DNA from: Sialis fuliginosa
Taxonomy: Eukaryota > Arthropoda > Insecta > Megaloptera > Sialidae
Assembly (NCBI GenBank): GCA_961205875.1
Contig: OY540814.1
Span: 992,001 to 1,056,000 of the forward strand
Direction: 5' to 3'
DNA length: 64,000 bases
This document shows, piece after piece, positions 26,401 to 41,400 of this stretch; position 1 is the first letter of the stretch; each line of letters starts with the position of its first letter. Both the position numbers and the translations under genes were made by a program. The notes beneath the pieces are model-generated. The model made no database searches. It saw nothing but the letters and a program-made list of their open reading frames with translations, and was not told the origin of the DNA.

Positions 26401-29400
26401 TTTTAGGATTTTTTTTTGGCCACGCATTAAAATAATTAATAACAAATGTTTTTCCACATGAAAGATATGTATTTACAGAAAATATTGTAATTTTTTTATG
26501 GTAAAATATTAAAAAATAAGTGGGATACAGCAAATTTTGGAGGGGTCAAAAAAAGAAAGTGTTTTGCCGTGATCACTGCTGTTCGTCACTAGATCATCTG
26601 AAATAAAAAAAAAACAAAAGAGATCATTCTAAAAAAAAAATCCTTTGTCCATCCGGAGGACAATTATGTATAGAATAAGTGAGAAAAATTTCAAACCGAT
26701 CGGCAAAGCCGTTCACAAGTTACAGTGATCACCGGACTTCGAAAACATGGTTTCGAGAAAAATGCGTTTCAAGTTTTGAGTACGATTTGCATGCATGGAT
26801 TTAAAAAAAATTCTAATTGGGTCTGCCCCCTTAAGTGGTGCTGTTTACACATACGAGAATAATTGACGTCAGCTGGAATTATAATTTCGATTTTAAATAC
26901 GTTATAAGTTCGATGGCGTACAAACAAGAAATCTCAAAAATATTTCGTCTCTTTTATGTCCCACGAATCACGCTTCTTTTGTTTTCCATCTTTTCGTCTC
27001 AAGTGTTTTAACCATATTTTAACTGACAACGCCTTTTCAAATGTTAATGCAAAATGTATTACGATGAAATTTCTATACTTTGTAGATACTTATATTTTTT
27101 GAGGTTGGCTAAATGGATATAACTATGTCCATGCAGTTTACACGCATTTTTATTCCTGATATATTCCAGTTTACTTATGCTATTCCTGTAGACCAGGGGT
27201 GGCCAAACGTGGCGCATTGAATGATTACAAGTGGCGCATTGCATCCTTGCGCCTACTTATTCTTTTGAAGCAGACGCCATAATACCATAACTGAATTCAT
27301 CTTCATATAATATGGTTCATATTTTCAACACCAAAGTATTCTCAGATCAATTTAGCCTTTTTTACAGCCTTTTTACTAATCAGTTCATCTTATTTTTTGA
27401 CAGTTTCCTAGCTAACTATTATTTCCAAGCCATACTTACAGTTTGGCAGAGTAAGCGCATTAAACAGATGAGAATTCAGAAATTACTGTGAATTGTTAGA
27501 TTTGAAATGAGAGAAAATTTGCAAAAAGTTATAACTATGAACGTAAGAAGGTAGAAAAAGTGCTCAAGTTACACGGCGCATCTGAACTCATCTCCAAAAA
27601 AATTGGCGCATGGTATGCAAAAGGTTGGCCACCCCTGCTGTAGAGCAAAAGGAATAGCATAAGTAAACCCGATACGAACTTTTACACCCGGTTTTATTAC
27701 ATCGGTTATAGTAAAACCGGAATAACGGCGCTGTGTAAACGTACTCATTATTATTATTACTTACAAATGCAGGTGGTTTATGAAACAAAACATCTAAGAG
27801 AACGTCTGTTGGCTTATATACATCTGGATCTAATACAGATAACAATAAATGCAATGCATTTTGAGCATTCATAAACTCTAATCTAACACGACGTTGTGCT
27901 AGTAATGGAAATAAACTGTCAACAACCATTTTGGATAACTGCGTCCATTTTTCACCACTGTTACTACTGTAATGAACTTCATTTATTATTAACGTAATCA
28001 TTTCTATAACATCGTGATATTCAACAAGTCGTAATAACATTGAAAATAATACATCACGAGTGGCCTCGAGTTCTTTTAAATCAATAGTGCCACTATCGTA
28101 ACCACGATCAACAAAAATATCTTGTATTACTGGAAATAATGCTGGAATGCAATGTGTCAACGGAGATTCTCCGCTAGCCATTAAAGCATCGCATAAATTT
28201 ATTATTTTAGGTATACTGATAATAGTTTTGCTGTGTTGTTTTTCGTATGAAAGATTTACAAGAAATGCAAATATTTTTGGTATAAGCTTCTCGGTATTTC
28301 TGAAAAAGATCACTATTATAGTTATTTATTCTTATTAATTCAGTGATTCTCAACATGTGGGGGCATGCCCCCTTAGTGGGGCGTGATAAAACTAAATGAG
28401 AGGCGCGAGCATATCGAGAAAAAATGAGGACAAAGTTTATTAAAAAAACTAAAGAGCTAACAATTTTTTAAAGCATTGGCAATACGCGGCCGTTCAAAGC
28501 TGTTTATGGAGGGGTTCTCCTTCTCCATAATTAAAAAAAATAGAAGGGTTACATTCTATGAGACATATATTATCCAATGTTCATAAAATTTGTTTGTAGA
28601 ACACGATAAACCGGTAAGTGATCAAAATCAAGACTAGCTTCATCGCTTATTTGACGCGCCCTACTTTAAATCAAAATACCGGCTAAAGCTCCACAATCCC
28701 GACTAGGGACTCTTCGGTTTCTTAAAGATAAAGTATTTCTGAAGCCATTTCAGAAAGTATTTCTAATCTTTCCATTTTTTCCTTAATAAAACCTAATTTT
28801 ACTGCATACGTGTCAATTTTATGTAAATAAATATTTACCGTTACAAAATAATTAATTTTGTCTTACTATTTATTTTTTTGTCATTCTATAACCCTCAGTA
28901 CTCTTCCCAACATTAATTTTGACCTCATTAATTACTTAATGTACGTTATAAACTATTTAATACAGGGACATTAATTATTTTCATGCATTTGATCTAACAT
29001 ATCCTTTTTACCCCACTTTCCCTTAAACGCAACAACTTCTGACCTCGGGACTCATTGAATTCTTTAATGAGAAATACTATTGGATTCATTTCCGAAATAA
29101 AATTTAATCTAATAATTATGTTTTAATTAAAATCTAATTTGCCTGTACTAAATGTATAATAAATAATTAACTTATCAATATTAAATTAAAAACAAGATTA
29201 ATAATTATTATTTTTGAAAGAAGGTTTAATAGAATTATTGTATGTGGGGGGGGGATGAGAATTGTGATTGAAGATTGGGTCACAAATACTAAAAGGTTGA
29301 GAAATGCTGTATTAATTAATAAAACTGTCAAAATATTTAATACAGATCATAATTTGTAGTTTAATATTTTCCTCAAAAATTGCGCAAAATTCAAATAGCT

Positions 29401-32400
29401 GTAACTTTGGTAAAGATGATCACAATTAAATTTTTCAAAAAGAAAATTAAAGCTAGAAATCTCTATTTTAAGATTTCATCATCAATTTTATTTTTAATTG
29501 ACATCTAAAAAAATTACAGGCTAATAAAGGATGTGCTGATAAATTTCAAAAATCTATACGTATTTTAGACATTTTATGAAACGAGTTAATTTATTTTTGA
29601 ACGTAGACTTTCGCGGTTATTTAATTGTATAAACATTTGATTGTTGGGTTGTATACCGCGTTGCACTTTATTGTAACTTGACGTTTCGACCAACATCTCG
29701 TGGTCTTCTTCAGAAGTGAAGTGTTAAGTACAGAAGGTGTAGCTGCTTAATTAAATAAGCGTTGACGTTTGCTAGAATAAGCAACACTTGATTTATCAGA
29801 AACTAATTCTAGCAAACGTCAACGCTTATTTAATTAAGCAGCTACACCTTCTGTACTTAACACTTCACTTCTGAATTTTGCCAGAACGCAACCCTGTCTG
29901 AGTGTAATATTGTCTTATCAGATATTTATGCATATATACTTACAAAATTTGTCCTTGCTCAATAAATTCCAATTGTTCTAACACAAATTTAATAAATATT
30001 TGCTCAGAATCGAGTAAACAATAATTAACTCTCAGATTGACTAGTTGATTAAGAAGTTCTAACACTTTACACTGTAACTTTACGTCACTGGTAATTGTAT
30101 AAAGCTGCAAAAACAAATTATATAAATAATTATTAAAAACAAGAGTAATTATTTCTCAATTACCTTTAAAGATTTTATAACCATTGGTTCAAAAAGCCGA
30201 ATGTAATTTTCTAATGATGTTTTATCTGCATTATATGGTATTCCTCGTAAAGAACCGTACATTCTGATTCTTTTTCTTCTTAAAGAATTTCCCAAACCAA
30301 TTGTACTTTCATCTATTTTATTGTTTATATTAAAAGAATGAATAGAAGATGTTAAAGACATAAAAAAATTTTGAAACGTAACTGAATATATATTATCAAC
30401 ATTTTTATTCTGAAAGAATATAATTTAATTTAAATCAATTATTAAAATTGTTTGTCTAATAAGAGCTTGACCAAAAAAACTTATTTTTGGAAAACGGTTA
30501 TATCAAAAATTTAAGTACGAGAGGTACTTTTAAACTATACACGGTGGGGCATTTAAAGTGTTACAGATTGTTATCTCAGAATCATCGCATATTTGAAAAA
30601 AATGTTTCAACCAAAAAATGTTTGGTTGTAAGGGGGTAATCGAATAGTAACATTTATTTGCTATTTTAACGTTGCCTTCACGGATATTTGAAGGTCAACA
30701 TCATTTTTTTAAATAGGAACCTATACGTGAAAAAACACGAATCTTTCATTGAAAACTTTTTTTTTAACAACCCAAGCTTTCCAAGGTATCTAACAAAATA
30801 GTTTGAGATTTTGAACTTTCAAGAATTTTTTACTCAGAAACCACAAAGTTTAGATAAAAGTACAGGATACACAAAATATTTATTTTGGTCTAATAAAGCG
30901 TGAAGAATTATTTAAAAAAATTTAAATACTTTTAAAAACTTTTTCTATTTATTTTATTTTAATAAAAACAAAAAAAAGTACGAAATGTTAAAAAAAATCT
31001 AGAATAATTCTCCAAGTTTCATTAGACCAAAAAAAACATTTTTTGTATCTTGTACTTTTTTTCTAAAGTTTATGGTTTCTGAGTAAAAAATTCTTGAAAA
31101 TTCAAAATCTCGAATTATTTTGTTAGATACCTTGGAAAACTTGGGTTGTTCAAAAAAAAGTTTTCAATGAAAGATTCGTGTTTTTTCACGTAGAATAAGA
31201 TTACTGAATAAAAACTATAGGTTCCTATTTAAAAAAATGATGTTGACCTTCAAATATCCTTGAAGGCCACGTTAAAATAGCAAATAAATGTTACTATTCG
31301 ATTACCCCCTTAGAACCAAACATTTTTTGGTTGAAACATTTTTTTCAAATATGCGATGGTTCTGAGATAATCAACTGTAACACTTTAAATGCCCCACCCT
31401 GTATAACTTTATTAATATAAAATGAAGTTAGATTGTATGTTTATCTATTTTTAATGATTTTTGATAAGTGTAACGGGTATTACACACAATTGATATAGAT
31501 AATATGTAAAGGGTGTTCTTTCTTATTATTTCTTACCATTTAGGCATCAATTTATCAAGAAGTGAACTTTTTACGCACGAAATAAATAAAACAAAAAAGT
31601 CAGTAAAGTAGCGGTTAGTCTGGACTAGGCTTTAGATCAGGGGTGGCCAAATGTGGCGCATTGGACGCATTGAATCCTTGCGCCTACTTATTCTTTTGAA
31701 GTAGACGCCATAACGCCATAACTGAATTCATTTTCATATAATATGGTACATATTTTCAACACCAAAGTGTTCTCAGTTCAATTTAGCCTTTTTTTACAGC
31801 CTTCTTACTAATCAGTTCGTCCTATTTTTTGACAGTTTCATAGCTAACTATTATTTTCAAGCTATACTTACAGTTTGGCAGAGCAAGCGCATTAAACAGA
31901 TGAGAATTCAGAGATTTGAAATGAGAGAAAATTTGCAAAAAGTTATAACCGTGAAAGTAAGAAGGTAGAAAAAGTGCTTGAGTTACACGGCGCATCTGAA
32001 CGTCTGCGCACAGTATGCAACAGGTTGGCCACCCCTGCTTTAGATAATAATTGGCAACGGCAGTTATAATAGTTATGTTGGTCATACTCTTACTAGATAA
32101 ACTGTACTTCAAATTAGTACCACTATTTTATACGTACAAATTTTGGAACATCACATTTATCCGTAGTAATTTCATTTTTATCTACTTGTGAACACAAATT
32201 TGTTCCAAATAAACATTTTAACAACTGCTGAACACATTGAATGGATACTTTTGGCTCAAGAAGTACAGACGATTGTAAATATGTTAATATTTCAGATGCT
32301 ATTCTTCCTGTTTCGTTTAGACTCGCTATTTCTAAAATCTGCGTTAGGGTTTCCAGTGTCGTTTTTAAGAGCGTTGAAAATATTTCACTCTCTCCGACAT

Positions 32401-35400
32401 CGATAGTTATCTACAAGATAATATATTGTTATAATACATAGGTGTCCAACCTTTTGAACCTTCTGGGCCGCATAGCACAAACTCAATCTACCAAGGGCCG
32501 CACATACAATTTTTGTGTTTCATACGAAAAAAAAACTACTCAGAAACAGTGACATAACAATAGCCCCCCCCCCCCCCTGTTATAATTAAAGACCCTTTTT
32601 TTGTTGTCATCAAACTTACTTTTGCACCATCTTTTAATTTTTGAAAACTTTTTTATTCCTCGTGTCATTTTTTAATTCTGATAATAATGTTATTCAAACC
32701 CATTTTGCCGACATATGTTTGGCGCCCCCGGCGAGGGCCAGATTCGCCAACCCCTAGTTACCAGTGTTTCTGTTATTTTGTTCAGACAGAGCTTTAAAAA
32801 GACTTCTTTTGAATTTCAGTTTTAATAGCTAAATCTATCGGAACTTCCAATTCAGATACCTGTAACTTTTCCTTTTTTATTCCAAAAAAGCTGTCAAATT
32901 AATTATATTATAAAAAATATTCCGAAATATTCAAATTTGTTTTTATTTTAAAACCATTTTAATATATTTTGTTCGTAAGTTGCCAATCAATATTATCTAT
33001 TTTAGAAAAATATCCAATGAGGGCCGCACTAAAGATCCTCGTAGGTTGGACAAGCTTGTTATAATACACAGACAGTGGTGGCTAGTAACCTAACATCAGA
33101 GGAAGCAACTGATAATCTAGACCAGTAGTTATTAAAAAAAATTTAGTTTAAGGCACCCTAATATAAAATTAATCAAATCTAGATTAAATCAAACATGTTT
33201 TATATAATCTTACCTTATAATTAGTAAATGCTGTTTTCAACAATTCGTAAATTTTCATGTAATGAGGACAAGCAGCGAAATATCCAAGTATGTTTGTATT
33301 TAAATCAGTTTTTCTATCTTTTGGTTCATCTTTTTCTAGGTAAAAATAACTCATTTGTAAACAATTATTTTAAATGTAAATATGTATCTGTTACAAGCAC
33401 AAGTAGCTCATATAAAAAAATCACATATTGGGAGCGTTCACGTCTGACCAAAAAACGGAACGAGCTTTGATAGGTTGATTCATGGAATTTCTGGTGGAAT
33501 GTACCAGAAATTAAAAGAATGTCATTTTTTAAGCGTATAAGGATGTGAGGAAGAACTAGTGTCCTGGTAGAAACGCTCAACATGAAGTGAACATAAAAGT
33601 TCTTTGGTTAGCCTGGTCACTAGTTTCTATCTCTTTCTAGTTACTTCTTTCTCATTCCATGAATCAACCAATCAAAGCTCGTTGTTCTGTTTTTTGGTCA
33701 GACGTGAACGTGACCATTAACTACATTACTCTAACGTAACTTAGATAAATTAATTCCAAAGATAAAAACTTTTGTAAAATAATATTTAGAACTTATAAAA
33801 ATGTTAAAATTGGTTCTTTAACCCTAGCGTTAGTCGTTAGTTAAACCCAAAATGGAGTTCTAGATTTAAATTAATATAAAAAAACCTTTCTAATTTTAAT
33901 ACGAGGATTACTACTTATATTTCTGACTTTGGCAACATTGTTGTCAGGTGCCATCTGTCGTTTTCATTGGAAACTAGACATTATTGAATATAACCTTCTT
34001 CAGAACATTTTGTAAATTGAGAGCGATTTGTGTTGTTAACAGTTACTTGAAAAAGACATCTCGGGTAAAGAATGGAATTAACTCGTCAACATTTTCGTGC
34101 GATTATTTTTCATAACTTTCGACGTGGATTATCAAGACAAGAGTGTATCGATGAATTTAATTCTTTATATGGTGATAAAGCACCATCCTACAGCACTGTA
34201 AAAAACTGGTATAATGAATTCAATCGTGGCCGATATTCGCTCCAGGACGAATTCCACGAAAGTCGTCCAAAATCGATTGTTGTGCCAGAAAACATCGATG
34301 CTGTGCGTGAACTGATAAAGCAAGATCGTCATGTGACATTCCGTGAGATTGAGTCATCTTTGGGCATTAGTATGACAAGCATCAATAAGATATTGCATGA
34401 TTATTTGGCTGTAAAAAAGATTTACTCGCGTTGGATCCCGCATAATCTGACAAACGCTCATAAGAAGGCTTACTTCAAGGTGTGGAAAAAGTGCTTTGAA
34501 AATTAGTTTAAACGCATGCAAAAGTGTATTGATTTTCATGGAGAATATTTTGAAAAACAATAAAACCAATTTCGATCATCAATATTCGTTTTTTTATTAT
34601 TAGGCCAGAAATATAAATAGCAACCTTCGTTTATTTTGGCAATTCACTATTTTGTTTACCTAAATATTTCTACAAATAGAAAATAAAACAGTTAATTGAA
34701 ATTTTGAGAAAAAAATTTCGTAAAAAATAGTAAATAGATTATTTTTTTAAATAAAAATAAACCAATCAAAAAAAACCTGTGTATTAATTAAATAAATATT
34801 ATCTGTACGTAAAATAATTATTTACCATTGACTGACTTGTTCGGTGACATGAGTTTATTCTTCTCTACAACACCATCGGTTTTAATCTTGCGTTTTATTG
34901 GAGATAAATTTGAAGTATTGGGTAAATTAGGAAGAATAGGTTTTGAATAATTGATTGGAACTATATCATCAATAATATGAGAAAAAATATTTAACAGTTT
35001 TATAACATGTGTTAAAAGTACTTCAGAACATTGTGAAATCACTTTATCTTCAAAAAAATCCCACGGATTACGTTTTTTACTTTCTAGAGATTCAACCGGT
35101 GTTATGTTTCTGATAGCAATACCTAAGAACATAAAAATAAATAAATATATATATGTATACAAGGTGGGGCATTTAAAGTGTTACAGTTGATTATCTCAGA
35201 ACCATCGCATATTTGAAAAAAATGTTTCAACCAAAAAATGTTTGGTTGTAATCGAATAGTAATATTTATTAGGTATTTTAAAGTGGCCTTCAAGGATATT
35301 TGAAGGTCAACACCATTTTTTTAAATAGGAACCTATAGTTTTTATTTAGTAATCTTATTCTACGTGAAAAAACACGAATCTTTCATTGAAAACTTTTTTT

Positions 35401-38400
35401 TTGAACAACCCAAGCTTTCCAAGGTATCTAACAAAATAATTCGAGATTTTGAACTTTCAAGAATTTTTTACTCAGAAACCACAAACTTTAGAAAAAAAGT
35501 ACAGGATACACAAAATATTTATTTTGGTCTAATAAAGCGTGGAGAATTATTTTAAAAATTTTAAAAACTTTTTCTATTTATTTTATTTTAGCAAAAACAA
35601 AAAAAAGTACGAAATGTTAAAAAAAATCTAGAATAATTCTCCAAATTTCATTAGACCAAAATAAACATTTTTTGTATATTGTACTTTTTTTCTAAAGTTT
35701 ATGGTTTCTGAGTAAAAAATTCTTGAAAATTCAAAATCTCGAATTATTTTGTTAGATACCTTGGAAAGCTTGGGTTGTTCAAAAAAAAGTTTTCAATGAA
35801 AGATTCGTATTTTTTCATGCAAAATAAGATTACTAAATAAAAACTATAGGTTCCTATTTAAAAAAATGATGTTGACCTTCAAATATCCTTGAAATATAAA
35901 ATAGCAAATAAATATTACTATTCGATTACCCCCTCACAACCAAACATTTTTTGATTGAAATATTTTTTTCAAATATGCGATGGTTCTGAGATAATCAACT
36001 GTAACACTTTAAATGCCCCACCCTGTATATAACATATGTATATATATAGGTGTACCAAGACTGTATCAAAGTTCAATATTTCATTTATTATAACAAGTGG
36101 AAGAAAACTTTAAATACAAAAGTTGTAAGGATAGACAAGCCGCATATTTTAAAAATAGTTATATTTATATAGGGTGTCCCATAAATGCGTTACAAATTAA
36201 AGTTATGTTTTTTTAAACATAAAGTGTATTTTTTAAATTGATAATCTAAGAGCATTTATTCTTCTGGATATTTTGATATAAGCATGTGTACTGAGAGATT
36301 TAGAAATTATGACCATTTTAATAAAAAAATAAATAAATAAATAAATTAATAATAAATTTGTTTTCTGCTAAAAATAGTTTTGGCTCTATTATTGCGATAT
36401 TATATTTCTTTGTACAGGGTGTATCAAAACTCTGAACTTAATTTTTTCAAAATTTTCAAATGGAACACCCTATATATTTTGACATTTTCGAATTGCCTAT
36501 TCAATTCTAAACAAATTTTATAAACTATATTCTATACCTAAATCCAGCCGTTAAAAAGTTATTAATTTAATTTTAATGATAGGTTACAACTTTGTATTAA
36601 CGTTGCTGGTAGACATTTTGAACAAAGAAATTAACTTTTGTGTATCATTTTGTTTATTTAACTTCAAAATTTTTATGTTGTCAAAGTTTGTTAGTTCTAA
36701 CAAATTGTTTTATGGATTACAATAAAGTTGTATTGTTTTTATAAAACATGTTAAGATTTTTAAAATCTTCCAAATAATTATTTACAGGCTAGATTTAGGT
36801 ATAGAACATAGTTTATAAAATGTGTTTAGAATTGAATAGGCAATTCGAAAATGTGAAAATATATAGGGTGTTCCATTTGAAAATTTTGAAAAAATTAAGT
36901 TCAGGGTTTTGATACACCTGTAAAAAGAATACAATTTTGTAAATGTTTAATGTAATATCGCAATAATAGAGCATATGCCAAAACTATTTTTAGCAGAAAA
37001 CGAAATTTTTTTTGTTGTAATTAGATAATTACAAGGTGTTGAAAATAACCCAATTTTCTTACAAAAATGGTCATAATTTCTAAACTGTTCACTATATTCT
37101 CACATATGCTTATATCAAAATATTCAGAAGAATATAAATACTTTTAAATTATCAATTTAAAAAAATAAAACTGATTTGTAACACACTTATGGGACACCCT
37201 ATATAAATGTAACTATTTTTAAAATATGCAGCTTATCTAACCTGATAACTTTTGTATTTAAAGTTTTCTTCCACTTGTTATAATAAATGAAATATTGAAC
37301 TTTGACACAGTCTTGGGACAGCCTGTATACTAAACCATATAAGCACTATAATATATAAAATAATTTACCTGAATAAACATTTCCAGCTAATCGCAATAAC
37401 CAACTATGACAAATCAGATTATGACTAAGTATGGAGGAAGTTAACATTGAAATGGAAGTATTCAGAAGTATCGAAGTATTACTGAGTTTTACGACAGATT
37501 GTGGTTTCGTCTGATTGGTATCGAATACTTCATGTAATTCTTTACTCATCTTTGGTGAAACAGAAATACAATCCCATGCATTGAAATATGTAATCGTATC
37601 GTATATGTCTGATAAATTATGCAATACTTCAAAGCATCCGTACTGCAAATTAATAGAAAGTTATTTGCAAAAATAGTTTTTATAAATCGTATAAGTTCTA
37701 CTATTTTTGAAGGTGAGATAAAAATCTTAAAATACAATTTACTTTTTTTACTAATATTAATTTTCTGATTTAACGATTTTTAAAGTATTTCTCGGGGAGA
37801 AACAAGGTACGCTATATGTTAGAACAGGAAAAAAAAGTGTAGTATAAAATCAAGATAGCCATGGCATAAATTAAAATAAAATTTGGCAACGTTGAGTATA
37901 TATTTTCTATTGCGCATGCGCGACTTTTGTATTCCCGATGACAGCTACATATTATTTAATGTTTTGATGTGATATCGTGTACTATTATTTGTAGCTGAAT
38001 TTGTTATATGGGGCATTTCACGTGAAGCGGACAACGAAAAAAAAGTGAGGTTCTGAAATTCGTTCATATTAGGCATATTTGTACTACTAGAGGATATGAA
38101 CATGTACACATAATATTTTTTTTATTTAAGGTTTAGTTGTCAAATTATGGGATTCTGAAGATTGACCTGATTGACGGAAGGGTTGAGCTTACTCTTGAAT
38201 CTTTTAATTTTTCCGAGAAATACCTTAAGAACAAATATTTAAAAAATTGAATAAGCTTGATTTATTTAAAATAACCCGGAAAAATTTTCAGATTAAATCA
38301 AATCTTGTTAGATCTGAATTTTGAGACAACATCATATTTTTACACTGGTTTTTGATCTGTGGAGACCTGCAAAGATCTACAACGACCTACAAAGATCTAC

Positions 38401-41400
38401 AAAGATTTCTAAAGATTGTTGAAGATCGTGATTGAGATTGAAATGTTGAAAATTAATGAAATTTCAACGTTACAACGATCTTCAGAGATCTTTGTAAATC
38501 TTTGTAGATCGTTGTAGATCTTTGCAGGTCTCCATAGATCAAAAACCAAAATGCAGATCTATCAAGATCTGATTTGATCACAACAGATCTGAAATTTTTT
38601 CCTGGTAAAATTAAACTGCATAGTAAAAAAGATATAAAAATTAATATTTTATATAATTTAAGTCTTAGGTCATAACATGATAACTACAAAAATGTGATTT
38701 CTCAGGAGAGAGATTTTAAAGTTTTGAGATATCATTTATTTTAATGTACTTTTCAAATGAATAGACCAAAGAAATAACAGACAAAAGTAAATCGAAATAA
38801 TGGCCACGTTCACGATTGACCAAAAACAGTGAACAACTGGTTGATTCATGGAATTTCTGGTGGAATGTACCAGAAATTTAAGGAATGTAATTTTTTTAAG
38901 TGTGTAAGGAAGTGAGAAAGAAGTAACTAGAAAGAGATAGAAACTAGTGACCAGGCTAACTAAAGAAGTTTTATGTTCACTTCATGTTGAGCGTTTCTGT
39001 CAGAACACTAGTTTCTATCTCTTTATGGTTACTTCTGTCTCACTTCCTTACACGCTTAAAAAATAACATTCTTTAAATTCCATAAATAAACCAATCAAAG
39101 CTCGTTGTTCACTGTTTCTGGTCAGTTGTGAACGTGACCAATGTCAGTTATCATATTACAATATAAGACCATAAAAGCAAGGTATATAAAGACAAGGTAG
39201 TCTCAACAATTCCTTGACCAATCAGCGTTGGCGCGTGAATTGACGTCACTTGGGGGATGTATTCAAATGTTATAAATGTATAATAGAATATCAATTACAA
39301 TATTTATTTATTCTTGATTTCGTATTTTTTGATATTTTAACAACACATACAATCAAATAAGTACAAATTCGACATTGCAAAATCATAAAAAAGGTGTCAC
39401 AGACAATTTGGTCTATTTGCGAAGCGTCATTTTTACTATTCTTAAGTTGGCAATACGTTCTGTAATTTTGACAGCTGTCTATGATTTTGCAATGTCGAAT
39501 TTGTACTTATTTGATTGTATGTGTTGTTAAAATATCAAAAAATACGAAAACAAGAATAAATAAAGGAATTTTGTGTAATTGATATTCTATTATACATTTA
39601 TAACATTTGAATATATCCCTCAAGTGACGTCAATTCCTGTGTCAACGCTGATTGGTCAAGGAGTTGATGAGACTACCTTGTCTTTCATAGACATGTAGTA
39701 CTGGACAGCGTGATCCGCATTTTAAAATGGTCGTGAAGAAAAGAGAGATGGAGCGGGGTGAAACCATATTCTATCTTTTTCTTACACGCTGCCGTTATGA
39801 GATAGAAGCTGGTTAAACCAAGCTCTGTCTCTGTGTCCACTTTCTTACACTCGTAAGATACGGATGGTGCTGTCCATGTCTTTATGTCTATGTTGTCTTT
39901 ATATACCTTGCATAGAAGTGACTACTTACTGTTAAATATTTAGATGAAGATTCTAATAACATTTCTGATAAATAATTTACAATCTTAAACAATGATTTTT
40001 CTATTTGATCACAGTAAATGTCTTTTTCTATATTACAAAATGGTTCAGGTAAATCACACATTGAATGATGGTGAGATATATGACAATCTGTATCCACTCG
40101 CAAGCTGTTATTTAACAAATTGTTTTTATACGATTTAGCTCTTGATATAATTGGTGAAAAACTTAAATTATTAGCATCGAAATAAAGATGTGGAATTATT
40201 CTGTAACATAATTATTTATACATACATAAAAACATTGAATAAAGAAAAATCCATAACGCTTGAAATTATTAATATTTTTTACAAATAAATTAACGATAAA
40301 TTGGCAACGGGATAATAATAAAAATGTAAAATACAATGTGCTGACACCTTTTTGATAATTTTAAAACTAATTACATTCTGTTTAATTTGGTATATAATAT
40401 GACCACTGATTACAAAATTGTTTCTAAACATTTCTAAAGATTTACAATACTAGTGTTAAAATAATTGAATAAATTGAAAAATTATACAGGGTGTCCACTG
40501 TTTTTTGAAAATAAAATTCCCTAACTTTTCCCTGACCATTGAATCAAAATTCCCTGATCACTAGAGGCTTGGGGGCAAGAAGTGATCAAGGGGCCCCCAG
40601 AATTTGCAAAAAATTTGAAAACTTTTTTTTTTTTGCTTGTCAACTTTTATACACTTTTTTTTTTCTTCATTGACTTCCCCAATATAATAATATACTGTTT
40701 TTTGAAAATAAAATTCCCTGACCACAGATTCAAAATTCCCTGATCACTAGAGGCTCAGTGGTAAGAAATGATTGAGGGCCCCTCAGAATGTGCAAAAAAA
40801 TTTGAAGACCTTTTTTTTTGCTCGTTAACTTAAATTTATACAATTCCTCAGTGACTGTCCACTGGTTTTTGGTAATAAAATTCCCTGACTTTTCTCTGAC
40901 CACAGATACAAAATTCCCTGACTTGGGGGGCCCCGGGGGCAAGAATGTGCAGAAATAAAATTTGAAGACTTTTTTGGTCATAGCTTGAAAATTTTACACT
41001 TGTCACTTTTTTTTGCTTGTCAATTTAAATTTATACACTTTTTCTCCTGACTTTCCAAAAAAAATTTAATAAATTCCCTGACTTTTCAGTATTTTAAAGA
41101 AATTCCCTGACTTTTCAGAATTTTAAAGAAATTCCCTGACCACTTTAGACTTCTCTGACTTCTTCCTGACTTTTGAGATAGTGGGCACCCTGATAATAAA
41201 TTCCCTGACTTTTCAGAATTTTAAAGAAATTCCCTGACTTTTCAGAATTTTATAGAAATTCCCTGACCACTTTAGGCTTCCCTGACTTTTGAGAAAGTGG
41301 ACACCCTGATAATAAATTCCCTGACTTCAGAATTTTAAAGAAATTCCCTGACTTTTCAGAATTTTAAAGAAATTCCCCGACTTTCCAATTTTTTTTTTAT

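Larger units (their letters stand above)
26299..27747. mobile_element. MITE, GAGTACGTTTACACAGCGC family copy 2, twice invaded
   Basis: Same ends as 9278-9797, enlarged by two nested insertions: a GGGGGCAGACCC-ended element (26359-26834) and a hAT MITE (27194-27637). The right end is about 16 bp from the exon 16 donor. Confidence 0.85.

Noticed and set aside
35364..35555. 63-codon plus-strand frame with Phe- and Lys-rich sequence
   Set aside because: Arm of the GGTGGGGCATTTAAAG foldback; the second family member at 30537-31405 breaks it.
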